A stretch of DNA of 64,000 nt from Variovorax boronicumulans (GTDB taxonomy: Bacteria; Pseudomonadota; Gammaproteobacteria; Burkholderiales; Burkholderiaceae_C), in assembly GCF_007677875.1 (NCBI RefSeq), contig NZ_VEDO01000014.1, positions 62,001 through 126,000 on the forward strand, written 5' to 3'. A program made the position numbers and the translations under genes. The notes under the pieces are model-generated. The model saw only the letters and a program-made list of their open reading frames with translations, was not told the origin of the DNA and did not search any database. Below are positions 18,036 through 27,571 of the stretch, piece after piece; within the stretch, counting starts at the first letter, position 1; every line of letters begins with the position of its first letter.

Positions 18036-19922
18036 ATGACGATGTGGCGCAAAGGCCTGGTGGCCGTGGCAGTGGCGGGTGTGCTGGCAGGCTGTGGCGG
18101 GTCCGACGACCACGGCGAGCCGCTGGACCTGACCATCCTGCACATCAACGACCACCATTCCACGCTGGACAGCAAGGCCAGGACGCTCAAGCTGTCGGCC
18201 GGTGGCGCCGCGGCGCAGGACGTGACGGTGGACGCTGGCGGCTTTCCGCGCGTGACGGCGGCCATCGCCGAGCTGGCCGCCGCTTCGCCCAACGTGCTCA
18301 AGCTGCACGCCGGCGACGCGCAGACCGGCACGCTGTACTTCAACCGCGCAGGCGCCGACGGCGAGGCCGATGCGGCCATGATGAACACCGTCTGCTTCGA
18401 CGCGTTCACGCTGGGCAACCACGAGTTCGACAAGGGCGACAGCGGCCTGAAGGCGTTCATCGACCGCCTGCACGCCGGCAGCTGCAAGACGCCGGTGCTG
18501 AGCGCCAACGTGCAGTTCGGCGCCGGCTCGGCCATGCACCCGAGCCGCGCGCCGGGGCTCGTGAACCCCTCCACCGTGGTCGAGCGCGGCGGCCAGAAGA
18601 TTGGCATCGTGGGCCTCACGGTCGCCAGCAAGACCAAGGCTTCGTCCAGCCCCGATGCCGACACCACCTTCGAGGACGAGGCCGTGGCCGCGCAGCGCGA
18701 GATCGACAAGCTGCGCCAACAGGGCATCCACAAGATCATCGTCATGAGCCACATCGGCTACGCGTACGACAAGCAGGTCATCGCCAAGCTGACGGACGTG
18801 GACGTGGTGGTGGGCGGCGACTCGCACACGCTGCTGGGCCCCGAGGCTCTGGCCACGACGGGCGTGGGCACGCCGGGCGGTGCCTACCCCACGCGCGTGT
18901 CCGACAAGAACGGCAAGAGCGTCTGCCTGGTCCAGGCCTGGGAGTACGCGCAGGTGGTCGGCGAGCTCAAGGTCAGCTTCGACGCCAAGGGCGAGGTCAC
19001 CAGCTGCAACGGCACGCCCCATGTGCTGATCGGCAACGACTACCGCATCGGCACCGCCACGGCCAACACCGCACCGACCGACGCCCAGCGCAGCGCCATC
19101 GCGGCCAGCGTGGCGGCCACGGGCTTCCTGCGCGTGACAGCGCCGCAGGCCGCGGCCACAGCGGTGCTCCAGCCCTTCAAGGACAAGGTGGCGTCGTTCA
19201 ACACCACCCAGGTGGCGGTCGCGCCCCAGGAACTGTGCTTTCGCCGCGTGCCCGGCGAGCTCGGTTCGGGCGGCTCATCCCCGGCCTGCACGGCCGAGGG
19301 CAGCGTCAAGCAGCGCGGCGGCGACATCCAGCAGCTCGTGGCACAGGCTTACCTGGAAGTGGCGAACGCCAAGTACGGCGGTGCCGACATCACGCTGCAA
19401 AGCGGCGGCGGCGTGCGCACCGCGCTGCAGGGCACAGTGACGGCCGCGCAGGCCATCGCGGTGCTGCCCTTCGGCAACATGCTGTTCCGCCTCGACGTGA
19501 CCGGCCAGGAGGTCAAGAGCATGCTGGAGGACGGCCTGCAGGCGGTCTTCGGGCCGGGCGGCTCGACCGGTCCCTACCCCTATGCAGCGGGCATCCGCTT
19601 CGATGTGAACGCTGCGGCGGCCAACGGCGCGCGCGTGAGCGGCATCGAGGTGCGCGACAACGCCACGGGCAACTGGATGGCGCTGGACCTGGCCAAGACC
19701 TACAAGCTGTTCGTGCTGAGCTTCAACGCCACCGGCGGCGATGGCTACACCACGCTCAAGAACGTGCCGGCCGCGCGCCGCCTGGACATCGGCGTACTCG
19801 ACGCCGACGTGTTCTTCAGCTACATCGAAGGCCTGCCCAAGGACGGCGCCACCGGCCTGCCGGTGCTGAGCCGCCTGTCGCACGAGCTGTACAGCACCAA
19901 GTCGTTCATCGGCGGCAAATGA
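18036..19922 (+). CDS. 5'-nucleotidase / 2',3'-cyclic phosphodiesterase lipoprotein (UshA family)
   Basis: 628 residues. The lipobox VLAGCGG (Cys near residue 20) predicts an outer-membrane or periplasmic lipoprotein. The N-terminal metallophosphatase domain has LHINDHHSTLD, LHAGDAQTGT, GNHEFDKG and VMSHIGYAYD. The C-terminal 5'-nucleotidase domain (about 390-600) has LQSGGGVRTAL, PFGNMLFRLDVTGQE and TGGDGYTTLKN. It would dephosphorylate extracellular nucleotides for phosphate and nucleoside scavenging. It is a single gene divergent from the hydrolase. Confidence 0.92.
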   Translation: MTMWRKGLVAVAVAGVLAGCGGSDDHGEPLDLTILHINDHHSTLDSKARTLKLSAGGAAAQDVTVDAGGFPRVTAAIAELAAASPNVLKLHAGDAQTGTLYFNRAGADGEADAAMMNTVCFDAFTLGNHEFDKGDSGLKAFIDRLHAGSCKTPVLSANVQFGAGSAMHPSRAPGLVNPSTVVERGGQKIGIVGLTVASKTKASSSPDADTTFEDEAVAAQREIDKLRQQGIHKIIVMSHIGYAYDKQVIAKLTDVDVVVGGDSHTLLGPEALATTGVGTPGGAYPTRVSDKNGKSVCLVQAWEYAQVVGELKVSFDAKGEVTSCNGTPHVLIGNDYRIGTATANTAPTDAQRSAIAASVAATGFLRVTAPQAAATAVLQPFKDKVASFNTTQVAVAPQELCFRRVPGELGSGGSSPACTAEGSVKQRGGDIQQLVAQAYLEVANAKYGGADITLQSGGGVRTALQGTVTAAQAIAVLPFGNMLFRLDVTGQEVKSMLEDGLQAVFGPGGSTGPYPYAAGIRFDVNAAAANGARVSGIEVRDNATGNWMALDLAKTYKLFVLSFNATGGDGYTTLKNVPAARRLDIGVLDADVFFSYIEGLPKDGATGLPVLSRLSHELYSTKSFIGGK

Positions 19923-19934
19923 GGTCGCGCGGGC

Positions 19935-22061
19935 CTAGGCCGGCAGCCGGAGCGTGAACACCACGTAGGGCTCGGCGTAGGCATGCTCCAGCTCACCGCC
20001 GTGCGCGCGCGCGATCTGGCGGGCGATGTACAGGCCGAGCCGCAGGCCGTCCCCGCTGGCGCCCAGACCGGCGGCGCCGGGCTGGAAGGGGTCGAACAAT
20101 GCCGCGAGCACGGGCGCCGGGATCTCCGGCGCCACGTTGCTCACGTCCAGCACGACCGCATCGCCCTCGCGCCGCAGCTGCACCACGATGGCCTCGTCCG
20201 CCGCGCCATGGCGCGCGGCATTGTCGACCAGGCAGGCCAGCACCTGGCGCAGGCGCACGGCGTGGCCATCGAGCACCAGATTGCGCGGCACTTCGCGGAC
20301 GAAGCGTTGCGCGGGCTGGGCCGCCTGGGCTGCGTCGACGGCTGCGTGCACGAGCTCCGCAAGGTCCACAGGCGCCAGCACCAGCTCCAGGCCGCCGCCA
20401 CCGCGCAGGCGCGCCGCATCGAGCACCTGGGCCACCAGGCGCTGCATGCGGCTGCCGGCGCGGTCCAGTTCCAGGGGCTCGGGCAGGCCGCCGTCCACGC
20501 CGGCGCTCAGCAAGGCCAGCAAGTGGCTGCGTGCGCGGTCCAGGTCGGCGCTGCGTGCGGCGCTGGCGCGCGCCAGCTCGCTCAGCAAGGGCCGCGCGAT
20601 CTCCAGGTCGGTCTCGCTCCAGGGCACGCAGCGGCCGCGCACGGTTTCCTTCCAGACGTCGAAACTGCCGCGTGGCGTGAGCCGCGGGCCCAGCGGGCCG
20701 TGGCGGTATTCCTTGTCGGGCCGCCCGCCCCAGGCGATGGTCTCGACTTCTTCCTTGCGCAACAGCACGAGCCAGCCATCGGTGGCGTCGGAAAAGCGCA
20801 GCGCGAGCAGCCCGCACCAGGGTCCCAGGGCCTCGCGCAGCGCCGGTGGCATGCCCTCTAGGCTGTCGCAATGCCACAGGCCGCCCTGCAGCGGCGTCTG
20901 CGCGGCCAGAAAAGGCAGCAGCTCGCGCGCGACCTCGGGCGCCACGCCCGTGGCCGCCAGCACGCGCCCGCGCTCGGCGAGCACCAGGCCATGGGCCTGC
21001 AGCATGCCGGTCAACGCCTCGGCCTGGCCCGCCAGTGCCTGTGCCCCTTCTTCGGCATGCAGCAAGGTCTCGATGGCGTGCGCCCGCGCGTCCGCGGCCG
21101 CCGCGACACGCGCGGCACTGGCCCGCGCCAGTGCGGTCTGCACGTCGGCGGCCAGCACATGGGCCAGCACGTCGCAGGCGCTGCGCACGCGGTAGGGCAC
21201 GTGGCGCGGGCGCATGTGGTGGCAGGCCAGCATGCCCCACAGCCGGCCCTGCACGACGATGGAGATGCTCATGGACGCGGCCACACCCATGTTCGTGAGG
21301 TACTCGATGTGCACGGGCGAGACGGCGCGCAGCACGCTGTGCGAGAGGTCCAGCGGCGCACCGCCTTCCTCCAGCGCCTGGATGGGCACGGCCTGGCTGC
21401 CCACCTCGACGATGGTGCGCAGCGTGTTGAGCAGGTACAGCCGGCGCGCCTGGGCCGGGATGTCGCTGGCCGGATAGCGCCGGCCCGCGAAGGGCTCCAG
21501 CGCTGGGTCGCGCGCCTCGGTCACCACGTCGCCGCTGTCGTCGTGGCGGAAGCGGTAGGCCATCACACGGTCGAAGCCGGTCAGCGCGCGCACCTCCTGC
21601 ACGGCCACGGCCAGCAGATCGTCCACCGTGCGCTGGCGCTTGAGCCGCACCAGTGCCTTGTGGCCCTTGAAGGCGTCGTCGGCCAGCAGCGCCGCCTCGT
21701 CGCCCAGCCGTTCGAGTTCCAGCAGCAGCAACGCCCCCTGGCGGTGGCCGATCAGCTCGAACGTCGCACCGGCCAGCGCGACCTCGATGGCCACGGGTTG
21801 CGATCCGTCGGCCTCGCCCGCCAGGCATTCCTGCACCAGGCCCTGCATGGCAGGGTCGGCGGCGAAACAGGTCTGGCCGAGCGGCTGTCCCAGCGCCGGC
21901 GCCGCGGCGCCCAGCATGTCGGCGGCGTTGGTGCTGCGGTGCGACAGCCGGCCGTCGGCACCGAAGGCCAGCAGCACCCCGTGCGACTGAATCCGGCCCG
22001 GGATGTGGATGGGCTCCTGGTCGCAATTGGACAGGCCCAGCGGTTCGGCTGGCGTGTTCAT
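19935..22061 (-). CDS. bphP: Bacteriophytochrome with degenerate kinase H-box
   Basis: 708 residues in the order PAS-GAF-PHY-kinase. The biliverdin-binding Cys is at residue 13 (SNCDQEPIHIPG). The GAF domain has YPASDIPAQARRLY near 195 and a SVLRAVSPVHIEYLTNMGV segment, and the PHY domain has the tongue-like WGGRPDKEYRHGPLGPRL. The C-terminal region keeps an N-box (LVDNAARHG near 613) and a glycine-rich GDGLRLGLYIARQIA. Where a phosphoacceptor helix with S-H-D-L-R is expected, near residue 512, the sequence reads LLALLSAGVDGGLPEP with no His. Red/far-red sensing looks intact, but autophosphorylation is doubtful. It overlaps the heme oxygenase gene by 4 nt, so chromophore synthesis and apoprotein are coupled. 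No response regulator follows. Confidence 0.92.
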   Translation of the reverse strand: MNTPAEPLGLSNCDQEPIHIPGRIQSHGVLLAFGADGRLSHRSTNAADMLGAAAPALGQPLGQTCFAADPAMQGLVQECLAGEADGSQPVAIEVALAGATFELIGHRQGALLLLELERLGDEAALLADDAFKGHKALVRLKRQRTVDDLLAVAVQEVRALTGFDRVMAYRFRHDDSGDVVTEARDPALEPFAGRRYPASDIPAQARRLYLLNTLRTIVEVGSQAVPIQALEEGGAPLDLSHSVLRAVSPVHIEYLTNMGVAASMSISIVVQGRLWGMLACHHMRPRHVPYRVRSACDVLAHVLAADVQTALARASAARVAAAADARAHAIETLLHAEEGAQALAGQAEALTGMLQAHGLVLAERGRVLAATGVAPEVARELLPFLAAQTPLQGGLWHCDSLEGMPPALREALGPWCGLLALRFSDATDGWLVLLRKEEVETIAWGGRPDKEYRHGPLGPRLTPRGSFDVWKETVRGRCVPWSETDLEIARPLLSELARASAARSADLDRARSHLLALLSAGVDGGLPEPLELDRAGSRMQRLVAQVLDAARLRGGGGLELVLAPVDLAELVHAAVDAAQAAQPAQRFVREVPRNLVLDGHAVRLRQVLACLVDNAARHGAADEAIVVQLRREGDAVVLDVSNVAPEIPAPVLAALFDPFQPGAAGLGASGDGLRLGLYIARQIARAHGGELEHAYAEPYVVFTLRLPA

Positions 22062-22621
22062 CGGATCGCGCCCGCCTGCCGGAAGCGTGCCAGCAGATCT
22101 TCGAAGGCCCAGCAGGCAGCCAGGCTGGCAGCAGCGACGTCGGCCGGCTCCACGAGCGCCGCGCGCAGCGCTTGCAGGAAGCCGTTCCAGTGCGTGCCGG
22201 TACCTGCGCCGCGGCCCTCCAGGTAGCGCAGCGGCGCATCGACGCCGGCGCGGCGCAGGCGTTGGTGCAGCACGCGGCCGCCCAGCTGCGAACCTTCCAC
22301 CACATAGGCCACGCCCCAGGCGCAGGCCTGGCTGTCCGAGGGCGGCCGGGCTTGGCCGGCGGGCGCACCGGCCAGGCCGGCGTCGGCCAGGTCGGCGCGC
22401 AGCGGCTCGAGCAGGCCCTGGCCCCAACCGACGCGTTGCAGCTGCGCAGCCAGGTCCGACAGCCAGCCGTGCAGCACGCACAGGTGCTGGTGGTAGCGCT
22501 CCAGGGATCGGGTGGCATCGACTGGCTGGGCCAGCGGCAGCTGGCTGTCCAGTTGAGCGTGCAGCGCCTGCGTGGCACTGCGCAGCGCCTGCACGGGATC
22601 AACCGCTGCAGCCGCCTGCAT
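22058..22621 (-). CDS. bphO: Biliverdin-producing heme oxygenase
   Basis: About 187 residues, an all-helical heme oxygenase of the bacterial BphO type. It opens heme to biliverdin IX-alpha, the chromophore of the bacteriophytochrome encoded next. RSATQALHAQLD near the N-terminus carries the proximal His, and YVVEGSQLGGRVL is the distal-helix signature. The reading frame extends upstream to an ATG at 22681, but those residues look non-coding and the start at 22621 gives the usual N-terminus; neither start has a strong ribosome binding site. It is the first gene of a two-gene operon with bphP. Confidence 0.88.
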   Translation of the reverse strand: MQAAAAVDPVQALRSATQALHAQLDSQLPLAQPVDATRSLERYHQHLCVLHGWLSDLAAQLQRVGWGQGLLEPLRADLADAGLAGAPAGQARPPSDSQACAWGVAYVVEGSQLGGRVLHQRLRRAGVDAPLRYLEGRGAGTGTHWNGFLQALRAALVEPADVAAASLAACWAFEDLLARFRQAGAIR

Positions 22622-22711
22622 GGCGTCGTTTGACAAGGAAGGAATCGCCCCCGGGCGAGATGGAAAAGTAACGGGGGCCAATGGTAATGCCGCGCCCCGC
22701 GGCGCCCTACG

Positions 22712-23956
22712 TCATTTGATGGACCGGCGCCGGCGCGCGAGCGCCCATCCGGCCGCGGCCAGGCCCAGCAGCGCCAGCAAGGGCGGCTCGGGCACCTCGT
22801 TGCCGGGCGCAAAACCCAGTTGCAGGCTGGCCACGCGCTGCAGCAACTGCGCCTCGCGCCCGCTGATGCCCAGGTCGCGCGCGGCGATCTCGGCGGCACC
22901 GAAGGCCGCCGGGTCGCGGCCGGTCAGGGTGCCGTACAGCGTCAGCGCGCTGAGATAGGAGCCGTACAAGCTGGCGTGGGTGCCGTCGTCCCACCACAGG
23001 TCGGGCAGGCCATCCGTGCCGGCGTCGGGCGCGTAATGGTTCGCCGTGGCCACGCCCATGGCCAGCGCGAGCATGAAGGCCTCGCCCACAGGCGCGACGG
23101 CGGTGATGCCGCCGCTGCCATCGGCACCGGCGTCCTGCGCGGCCTTGGCGTAGGCGTCGCGCAGGTCGACCGTCATGTCCTGCAGCGAGGCATAGAACGA
23201 GGGGGCCGGCTGGTCCGTGAAGCTGACGGCGCCCGTCACGGGATCGGTCACCGTGGTGAAGGGCGCGTTGACCAGGTTGGGCCGGGCCCAGGTCTGGTAC
23301 AGGTAGACCTCGGTGTCGGCGCTGGCGTTCGGGTTGGCCGGGATGTCCCGCAGCGTGCCGCAGGTGCCCGTGGAAGCGCCCGTGATCGCGGCGCAGGCGG
23401 CATTGCTGCCGCCGATCAGTTCGCGCTCGCGGTAGGCCAGGGCCTGGCCCTGGTGGATGTAGTTCTCCAGCAGGTTCACGTAGGTGTTGAAGTAGGCCGG
23501 GTTGGAGGCGAGGCCGGCCTGCCTGGGCAGCGGCTCGTCGCTCTGCTCCTGCAGCACGACCTTGCTCCAGGCCTGGCTGGCGACGTTGCCGCGCAGGTCC
23601 CAGCCGGCCGGGTTGCTGTTGAGGAAGTGGCCGCGCAGCGAGGCCGCATTGCGCGTGGACAGCGCCACCTGGTAATCGAGCCCGGCCTGCACCGTGAGCT
23701 GCTTGAAGATGCCGGCCACGCCGCCCCAGGGGTGCGGCTCGAAGGCATTGCTGCCGGTGCTGTTGGCGGCCGCCATCGGCGCCGTGAGGTCGCGCACGTT
23801 GGCAGCGTTGTAGCCCATCACTGGGTCGACACGGCCGAAGGTGTAGCTGTTGCCGACGAACAGCACGCTGATGGGTTCGGCCTGGGCGGCGGCGCAGGCC
23901 AGCAGGGCCGGCAGTGCCAGGGCGCGCAGCGTGGCGCGCGCGGTGGTGCGGTTCAT
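22712..23956 (-). CDS. PEP-CTERM protein with SGNH-hydrolase-like start
   Basis: 414 residues. A signal peptide is cleaved near AAAQAEPIS. ISVLFVGNSYTFG resembles the first block of SGNH/GDSL hydrolases, and DDGTHASLYGSYL near residue 340 resembles the block with catalytic Asp and His. The C-terminus is a classic PEP-CTERM sorting signal: VPEPP, a hydrophobic helix, then ARRRRS. Such proteins are processed by exosortase and linked to exopolysaccharide and the cell surface. No exosortase gene is in the window. A surface esterase or carbohydrate deacetylase is plausible, not proven. Confidence 0.85.
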   Translation of the reverse strand: MNRTTARATLRALALPALLACAAAQAEPISVLFVGNSYTFGRVDPVMGYNAANVRDLTAPMAAANSTGSNAFEPHPWGGVAGIFKQLTVQAGLDYQVALSTRNAASLRGHFLNSNPAGWDLRGNVASQAWSKVVLQEQSDEPLPRQAGLASNPAYFNTYVNLLENYIHQGQALAYRERELIGGSNAACAAITGASTGTCGTLRDIPANPNASADTEVYLYQTWARPNLVNAPFTTVTDPVTGAVSFTDQPAPSFYASLQDMTVDLRDAYAKAAQDAGADGSGGITAVAPVGEAFMLALAMGVATANHYAPDAGTDGLPDLWWDDGTHASLYGSYLSALTLYGTLTGRDPAAFGAAEIAARDLGISGREAQLLQRVASLQLGFAPGNEVPEPPLLALLGLAAAGWALARRRRSIK

Positions 23957-24072
23957 GGATCTGTCTCCGTGTCGTTGGGGCGCCGATGCTAGGGCGGCCC
24001 CCGCCACGGATCAAATACCGCAAACCGCTGCGCCGCATACGTTCTGCATATGCCGCGCGCAGAGTCCGGCGG

Positions 24073-24918
24073 CTACTGCCGCGCCGTGCGCACGTTGGCC
24101 GGCACCGCGCCCGGATGGCTGGTGCGCCAGGGGTTGATGTCCAGTCCGCCGCGCCGCGTGTAGCGCGCGTAGACGGTCAGCTTGACCGGCCGGCAGTGAC
24201 GCCAGATGTCCATGAAGATGCGCTCCACGCACTGCTCGTGGAACTCGTTGTGGTTGCGAAAGCTCACGATGTACTGCAGCAGGCCGGCCTGGTCGATCTG
24301 CGGGCCCGAGTAGCTGATCTGCACGCTGCCCCAATCGGGCTGGCCCGTGACGAGGCAGTTGCTCTTGAGCAGGTCGGAGGTCAGCACCTCGGTGACGGGC
24401 GATTCGTCGAAGGCGGCCGTCAGCAGCGAGGGATCGGGCTGGTACTGCGTGCACTCCAGGTCCAGCCGGTCCAGACTCAGCCCGTCGAGTTCGTGGATGG
24501 GCTGCTGGTCGAACTGCTCGGGCAGCAGCACGCGCACGCCCACCATGGCGGGCGTGGCGCTGCCGCGCCAGACCGCTTCGGAGATGTCGGCGCGCAGCCG
24601 CGCGCGCACATCGTCCACGCTGTCGAACTTCGTGTTCGTGAAGCTTCCCAGGTAGAGCTTGAAGGACTTGCTCTCGACGATGTTGGGCGTCTCGCAGGGA
24701 ATCGTGAACTGCACCAGCGCCACCTGCGGCTTGCCGCGCGGGTTGAGCCAGCTCAGTTCGTAGGCGGTCCAGAGGTCGGCGCCGAAGAAGGGCGTCTTGC
24801 CGTCGGCACCGATCTCGGCGCGCTTGTCCGCACGGGCGATCGGAAACAGCAGGGTGGCGTCGTACTGGTCGGCATAGGGCGAGGCCTTGCCGAGCGGGGA
24901 TTGTTCAGGCGAATTCAC
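24073..24918 (-). CDS. queF: NADPH-dependent preQ0 reductase, QueF type II
   Basis: 281 residues with the GTG start at 24918, matching the 282 residues of E. coli QueF. It reduces 7-cyano-7-deazaguanine to preQ1 for queuosine in tRNA. The catalytic Cys lies in the [18 protein letters not shown] segment, and [17 protein letters not shown] and [13 protein letters not shown] are family blocks. An upstream ATG at 24978 would add 20 unlikely residues inside the preceding gene. The start overlaps the end of the prolyl hydroxylase gene by 14 nt. Confidence 0.93.
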   Translation of the reverse strand: MNSPEQSPLGKASPYADQYDATLLFPIARADKRAEIGADGKTPFFGADLWTAYELSWLNPRGKPQVALVQFTIPCETPNIVESKSFKLYLGSFTNTKFDSVDDVRARLRADISEAVWRGSATPAMVGVRVLLPEQFDQQPIHELDGLSLDRLDLECTQYQPDPSLLTAAFDESPVTEVLTSDLLKSNCLVTGQPDWGSVQISYSGPQIDQAGLLQYIVSFRNHNEFHEQCVERIFMDIWRHCRPVKLTVYARYTRRGGLDINPWRTSHPGAVPANVRTARQ

Positions 24919-25768
24919 GTTCTCTGAGCCACTTGGTGGCGATCCATTTTTCACCGGCCAGCACGGGCGAGCCGCCATGCAGGGTGCGCGTGCTCGGGTG
25001 CGGACGGTCGTAACTGAAGAAGACGGCGTTGCCGCGCTTGGGCGCGACCTCCAGGTGCAGGTCGGGAAACACCGTGCCGCCGCCGCGCTCAGGCTCGCCC
25101 AGGTACATCACGAGCGTGCCCACGCGCTGCCCGCCGCGCTTCAAGATGGTCGGCGTGCCGGGCTCGGCCGGGTCGAAGTAGTCGTAGTGCGGCTTGTATT
25201 CGGCGCCGGGGCCGTAGCGCAGGATCTGCAGGCCCTCGCCGTTCTCCACCGGCCAGCGCAGCAGGGCCGCGATGCGCGCCTCGATGCGCGTGATGAGTTC
25301 GGTCTCGCCGCGCTGGAAGAACATGCCGTCGCTGGTGCGGTCGACGTTGATCTCCTCGCCCCCGGTCTTGGTGGCGACCGTGCGCGAGCGGGCCATGCGC
25401 GGGTTCGCCAGTGCGATGAGTTCCTCGCATTCGGCGTCCGACAGCAGGCCGCCGAACACCACGATGCGCGGCTGCAGCTGCGCGCTCAGCACGTGCACGC
25501 GGCGGTCTTCGGCCTGCAGGTACAGCGGGGAGTCGTCCAGCGCGGGCTCGGGCACGGTCACCGCGGGCGGCAGGCCGGCCGCCACCGCATTCTGCTCGAG
25601 GTGCTCGCGCAGCGTGTTCTCCAGGGCCTCGATGGCCACGTCCTCGTCCCAGCCGGCATCGCGCATGGCTTTGAGCACCGCATCGGGCGCATGGCCGGCC
25701 TGGGCCTGTTCCACGATCCACTGGCGCAGCTGCGGCGTGACGGCCTGGGTCGGTGCGTTGGCGGACAT
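24905..25768 (-). CDS. 2-oxoglutarate/Fe(II) prolyl 4-hydroxylase-like protein
   Basis: 287 residues. The first 55 or so form a UBA-like helical bundle ([31 protein letters not shown]). The remainder is a P4H-type dioxygenase: iron ligands in [10 protein letters not shown] (His and Asp) and TLHGGSPV (distal His), and the 2-oxoglutarate Lys in [12 protein letters not shown]. Bacterial homologues hydroxylate prolines in elongation factor or secreted proteins; the target here is unknown. RBS GGAGCC precedes the ATG. It lies 20 nt after yaaA and overlaps queF. Confidence 0.87.
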   Translation of the reverse strand: MSANAPTQAVTPQLRQWIVEQAQAGHAPDAVLKAMRDAGWDEDVAIEALENTLREHLEQNAVAAGLPPAVTVPEPALDDSPLYLQAEDRRVHVLSAQLQPRIVVFGGLLSDAECEELIALANPRMARSRTVATKTGGEEINVDRTSDGMFFQRGETELITRIEARIAALLRWPVENGEGLQILRYGPGAEYKPHYDYFDPAEPGTPTILKRGGQRVGTLVMYLGEPERGGGTVFPDLHLEVAPKRGNAVFFSYDRPHPSTRTLHGGSPVLAGEKWIATKWLREREFA

Positions 25769-25788
25769 GCGGCTCCTTTCTCTTCGGT

Positions 25789-26562
25789 TCAATCGGCGCG
25801 GCGCCGGAACACCAGCCGGTTCGGTTCGGACACATCGGCGTCGTACCCATAGCCTTCCAGGTCGAATTGGCGCAGCTTGGCCGGCGTGGCGATGCGGTGG
25901 GTGATGGCGTAGCGCGCCATGAGGCCGCGCGCGCGCTTGGCGAAGAAGCTGACGACCTTGTAGCCGCCGCCCTTGTACTCCTCGAACACGCATTCGACCA
26001 CGCGGGCCTGCAGGACCTTGCGGTCGACGGCCTTGAAGTACTCCTGCGAGGCCAGGTTCACGACCACGGGGTGCTTGCTGCCAGCCAGTTCGGCGTCCAG
26101 GTATTCGGCCAGGCGGGAACCCCAGAACTGATACAGGTTGCTCCCGCGCTCGGTGGCCAGCGCCGTGCCCATCTCCAGGCGGTAGGGCTGCATGCGGTCC
26201 AGCGGGCGCAGCACGCCGTACAGGCCCGACAGGATGCGCAAATGCTTCTGCGCCCAGCGCAGGTCCGCGGCCGGCATGGCGCGCGCATCCAGGCCGCCGT
26301 AGACGTCGCCGTCGAACGCCAGCACGGCCGGGCGGGAATTGCGCGCCGTGGCGCGCGGGCTGTGCGCCTGGTAGCGCGCGACGTTGAGCGCGGCCAGCGC
26401 ATCGCTGAGGTCCATGAGCTCGGCGATCTGCTGCGGCGACTTCCCGCGCAGCACGGCGATGAGCTCGGCCGTCTGCTCGGCGAACAGCGGCTGGGTGGGC
26501 GAGACCGGCGTGGCCGGGCTCTCATAGTCGAGCGACTTGGCGGGGGACAGCAGGAACAGCAT
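25789..26562 (-). CDS. yaaA: Peroxide stress protein YaaA
   Basis: 257 residues, the usual length. It begins with the diagnostic MLFLLSPAKSLDYESP and has FDGDVYGGLDA, RILSGLYGVLRPLD and FFAKRARGLMARY blocks. YaaA lowers free intracellular iron during hydrogen peroxide stress and binds DNA; the mechanism is not settled. It is first in a leftward run with the prolyl hydroxylase and queF. Confidence 0.95.
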   Translation of the reverse strand: MLFLLSPAKSLDYESPATPVSPTQPLFAEQTAELIAVLRGKSPQQIAELMDLSDALAALNVARYQAHSPRATARNSRPAVLAFDGDVYGGLDARAMPAADLRWAQKHLRILSGLYGVLRPLDRMQPYRLEMGTALATERGSNLYQFWGSRLAEYLDAELAGSKHPVVVNLASQEYFKAVDRKVLQARVVECVFEEYKGGGYKVVSFFAKRARGLMARYAITHRIATPAKLRQFDLEGYGYDADVSEPNRLVFRRRAD

Positions 26563-26645
26563 GCGTGGCGGAGAAGTGCAGCCCGAAATTATCCGGCACG
26601 CACCGAATCCCCCCCGCGTGCAGCCCTGCCCGGGTGGGCGGCGCC

Positions 26646-27512
26646 TCAGCCGCCCAGGCCCAACAGCCGCATCGCGTTGCCCTTCAGGATGCCCGGCATC
26701 ACCTCGGGTTTGAACCCTGCTTCTTCCGAATCCTTGAGCCAGCGCTCCGGCGAGATCAGCGGCCAGTCGCTCGCGAACAGCACGCGGTCCTTGAGCAAGG
26801 TGTTCGCGTACTGGATCAGCTGCTTCGGAAAGTACTTGGGGCTCCACCCCGACAGGTCGATCCAGACGTTGGGCTTGTGCGTGGCCACCGACAGCGCCTC
26901 GTCCTGCCACGGAAAGCTCGGGTGCGCCATGACGATCTGCATGTCCGGGAAGTCGATCGCCACGTCGTCCAGGTGCATGGGGTTGCTGTACTCCAGCCGC
27001 AGGCCGCCGCCGCAGCGCATGCCGGAGCCGATGCCGCTGTGTCCGGTGTGGAAGATCGCGGGCAGCTTGTGCTCGGCGATGACCTCGTAGATCGGCCAGG
27101 CCATCTTGTCGTAGGGATGGAAGCCCTGCACCGTGGGATGGAACTTGAAGCCCTTCACGCCATGCTCCTCGATGAGCCGGCGCGCCTCGCGGGCGCCCAT
27201 CTTGCCCTTGTGCGGGTCGATGCTCGCGAACGCGATCATGATGTCCGGATTCTTCTGCGCGGCCTCGGCAATCTCCTCATTCGGGATGCGCCGGCGGCCC
27301 AGGTTGGACTCGCTGTCCACACCGAACATCACGAAGCCGATCTTGCGCTCGCGGTAGTAATCGATGCTCTCCTGGATGGTCGGGCGGCGGCTGGAGCGGA
27401 AGTACTTGTCGGCCGCGCGGTCGTACTCCTCGCCGTAGTTGTCGAAAGGGTTCCAGCAGCTGATCTCGGCATGCGTGTGCGTGTCGATGGCGATGAGGTT
27501 GGTGCAGTCCAC
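26646..27512 (-). CDS. Amidohydrolase family protein (ACMSD/gamma-resorcylate decarboxylase type)
   Basis: 288 residues. Metal ligands are in IDTHTHAEI near the N-terminus, IFHTGHSG and MAHPSFPWQ in the middle and FASDWPLI near the C-terminus, as in the amidohydrolase-2 superfamily. These enzymes decarboxylate or hydrolyse aromatic acids and ring-fission products. It is divergent from the ferulate genes across a 105-bp gap that contains the palindromic operator, so it probably belongs to the same regulon. The exact reaction is unknown. Confidence 0.8.
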   Translation of the reverse strand: MDCTNLIAIDTHTHAEISCWNPFDNYGEEYDRAADKYFRSSRRPTIQESIDYYRERKIGFVMFGVDSESNLGRRRIPNEEIAEAAQKNPDIMIAFASIDPHKGKMGAREARRLIEEHGVKGFKFHPTVQGFHPYDKMAWPIYEVIAEHKLPAIFHTGHSGIGSGMRCGGGLRLEYSNPMHLDDVAIDFPDMQIVMAHPSFPWQDEALSVATHKPNVWIDLSGWSPKYFPKQLIQYANTLLKDRVLFASDWPLISPERWLKDSEEAGFKPEVMPGILKGNAMRLLGLGG

Positions 27513-27571
27513 GGGGGTCTCCGCTTCTAGGGGTAAGTACCAGGGATTTGGCAGGCGCGATCGCCTTGATT

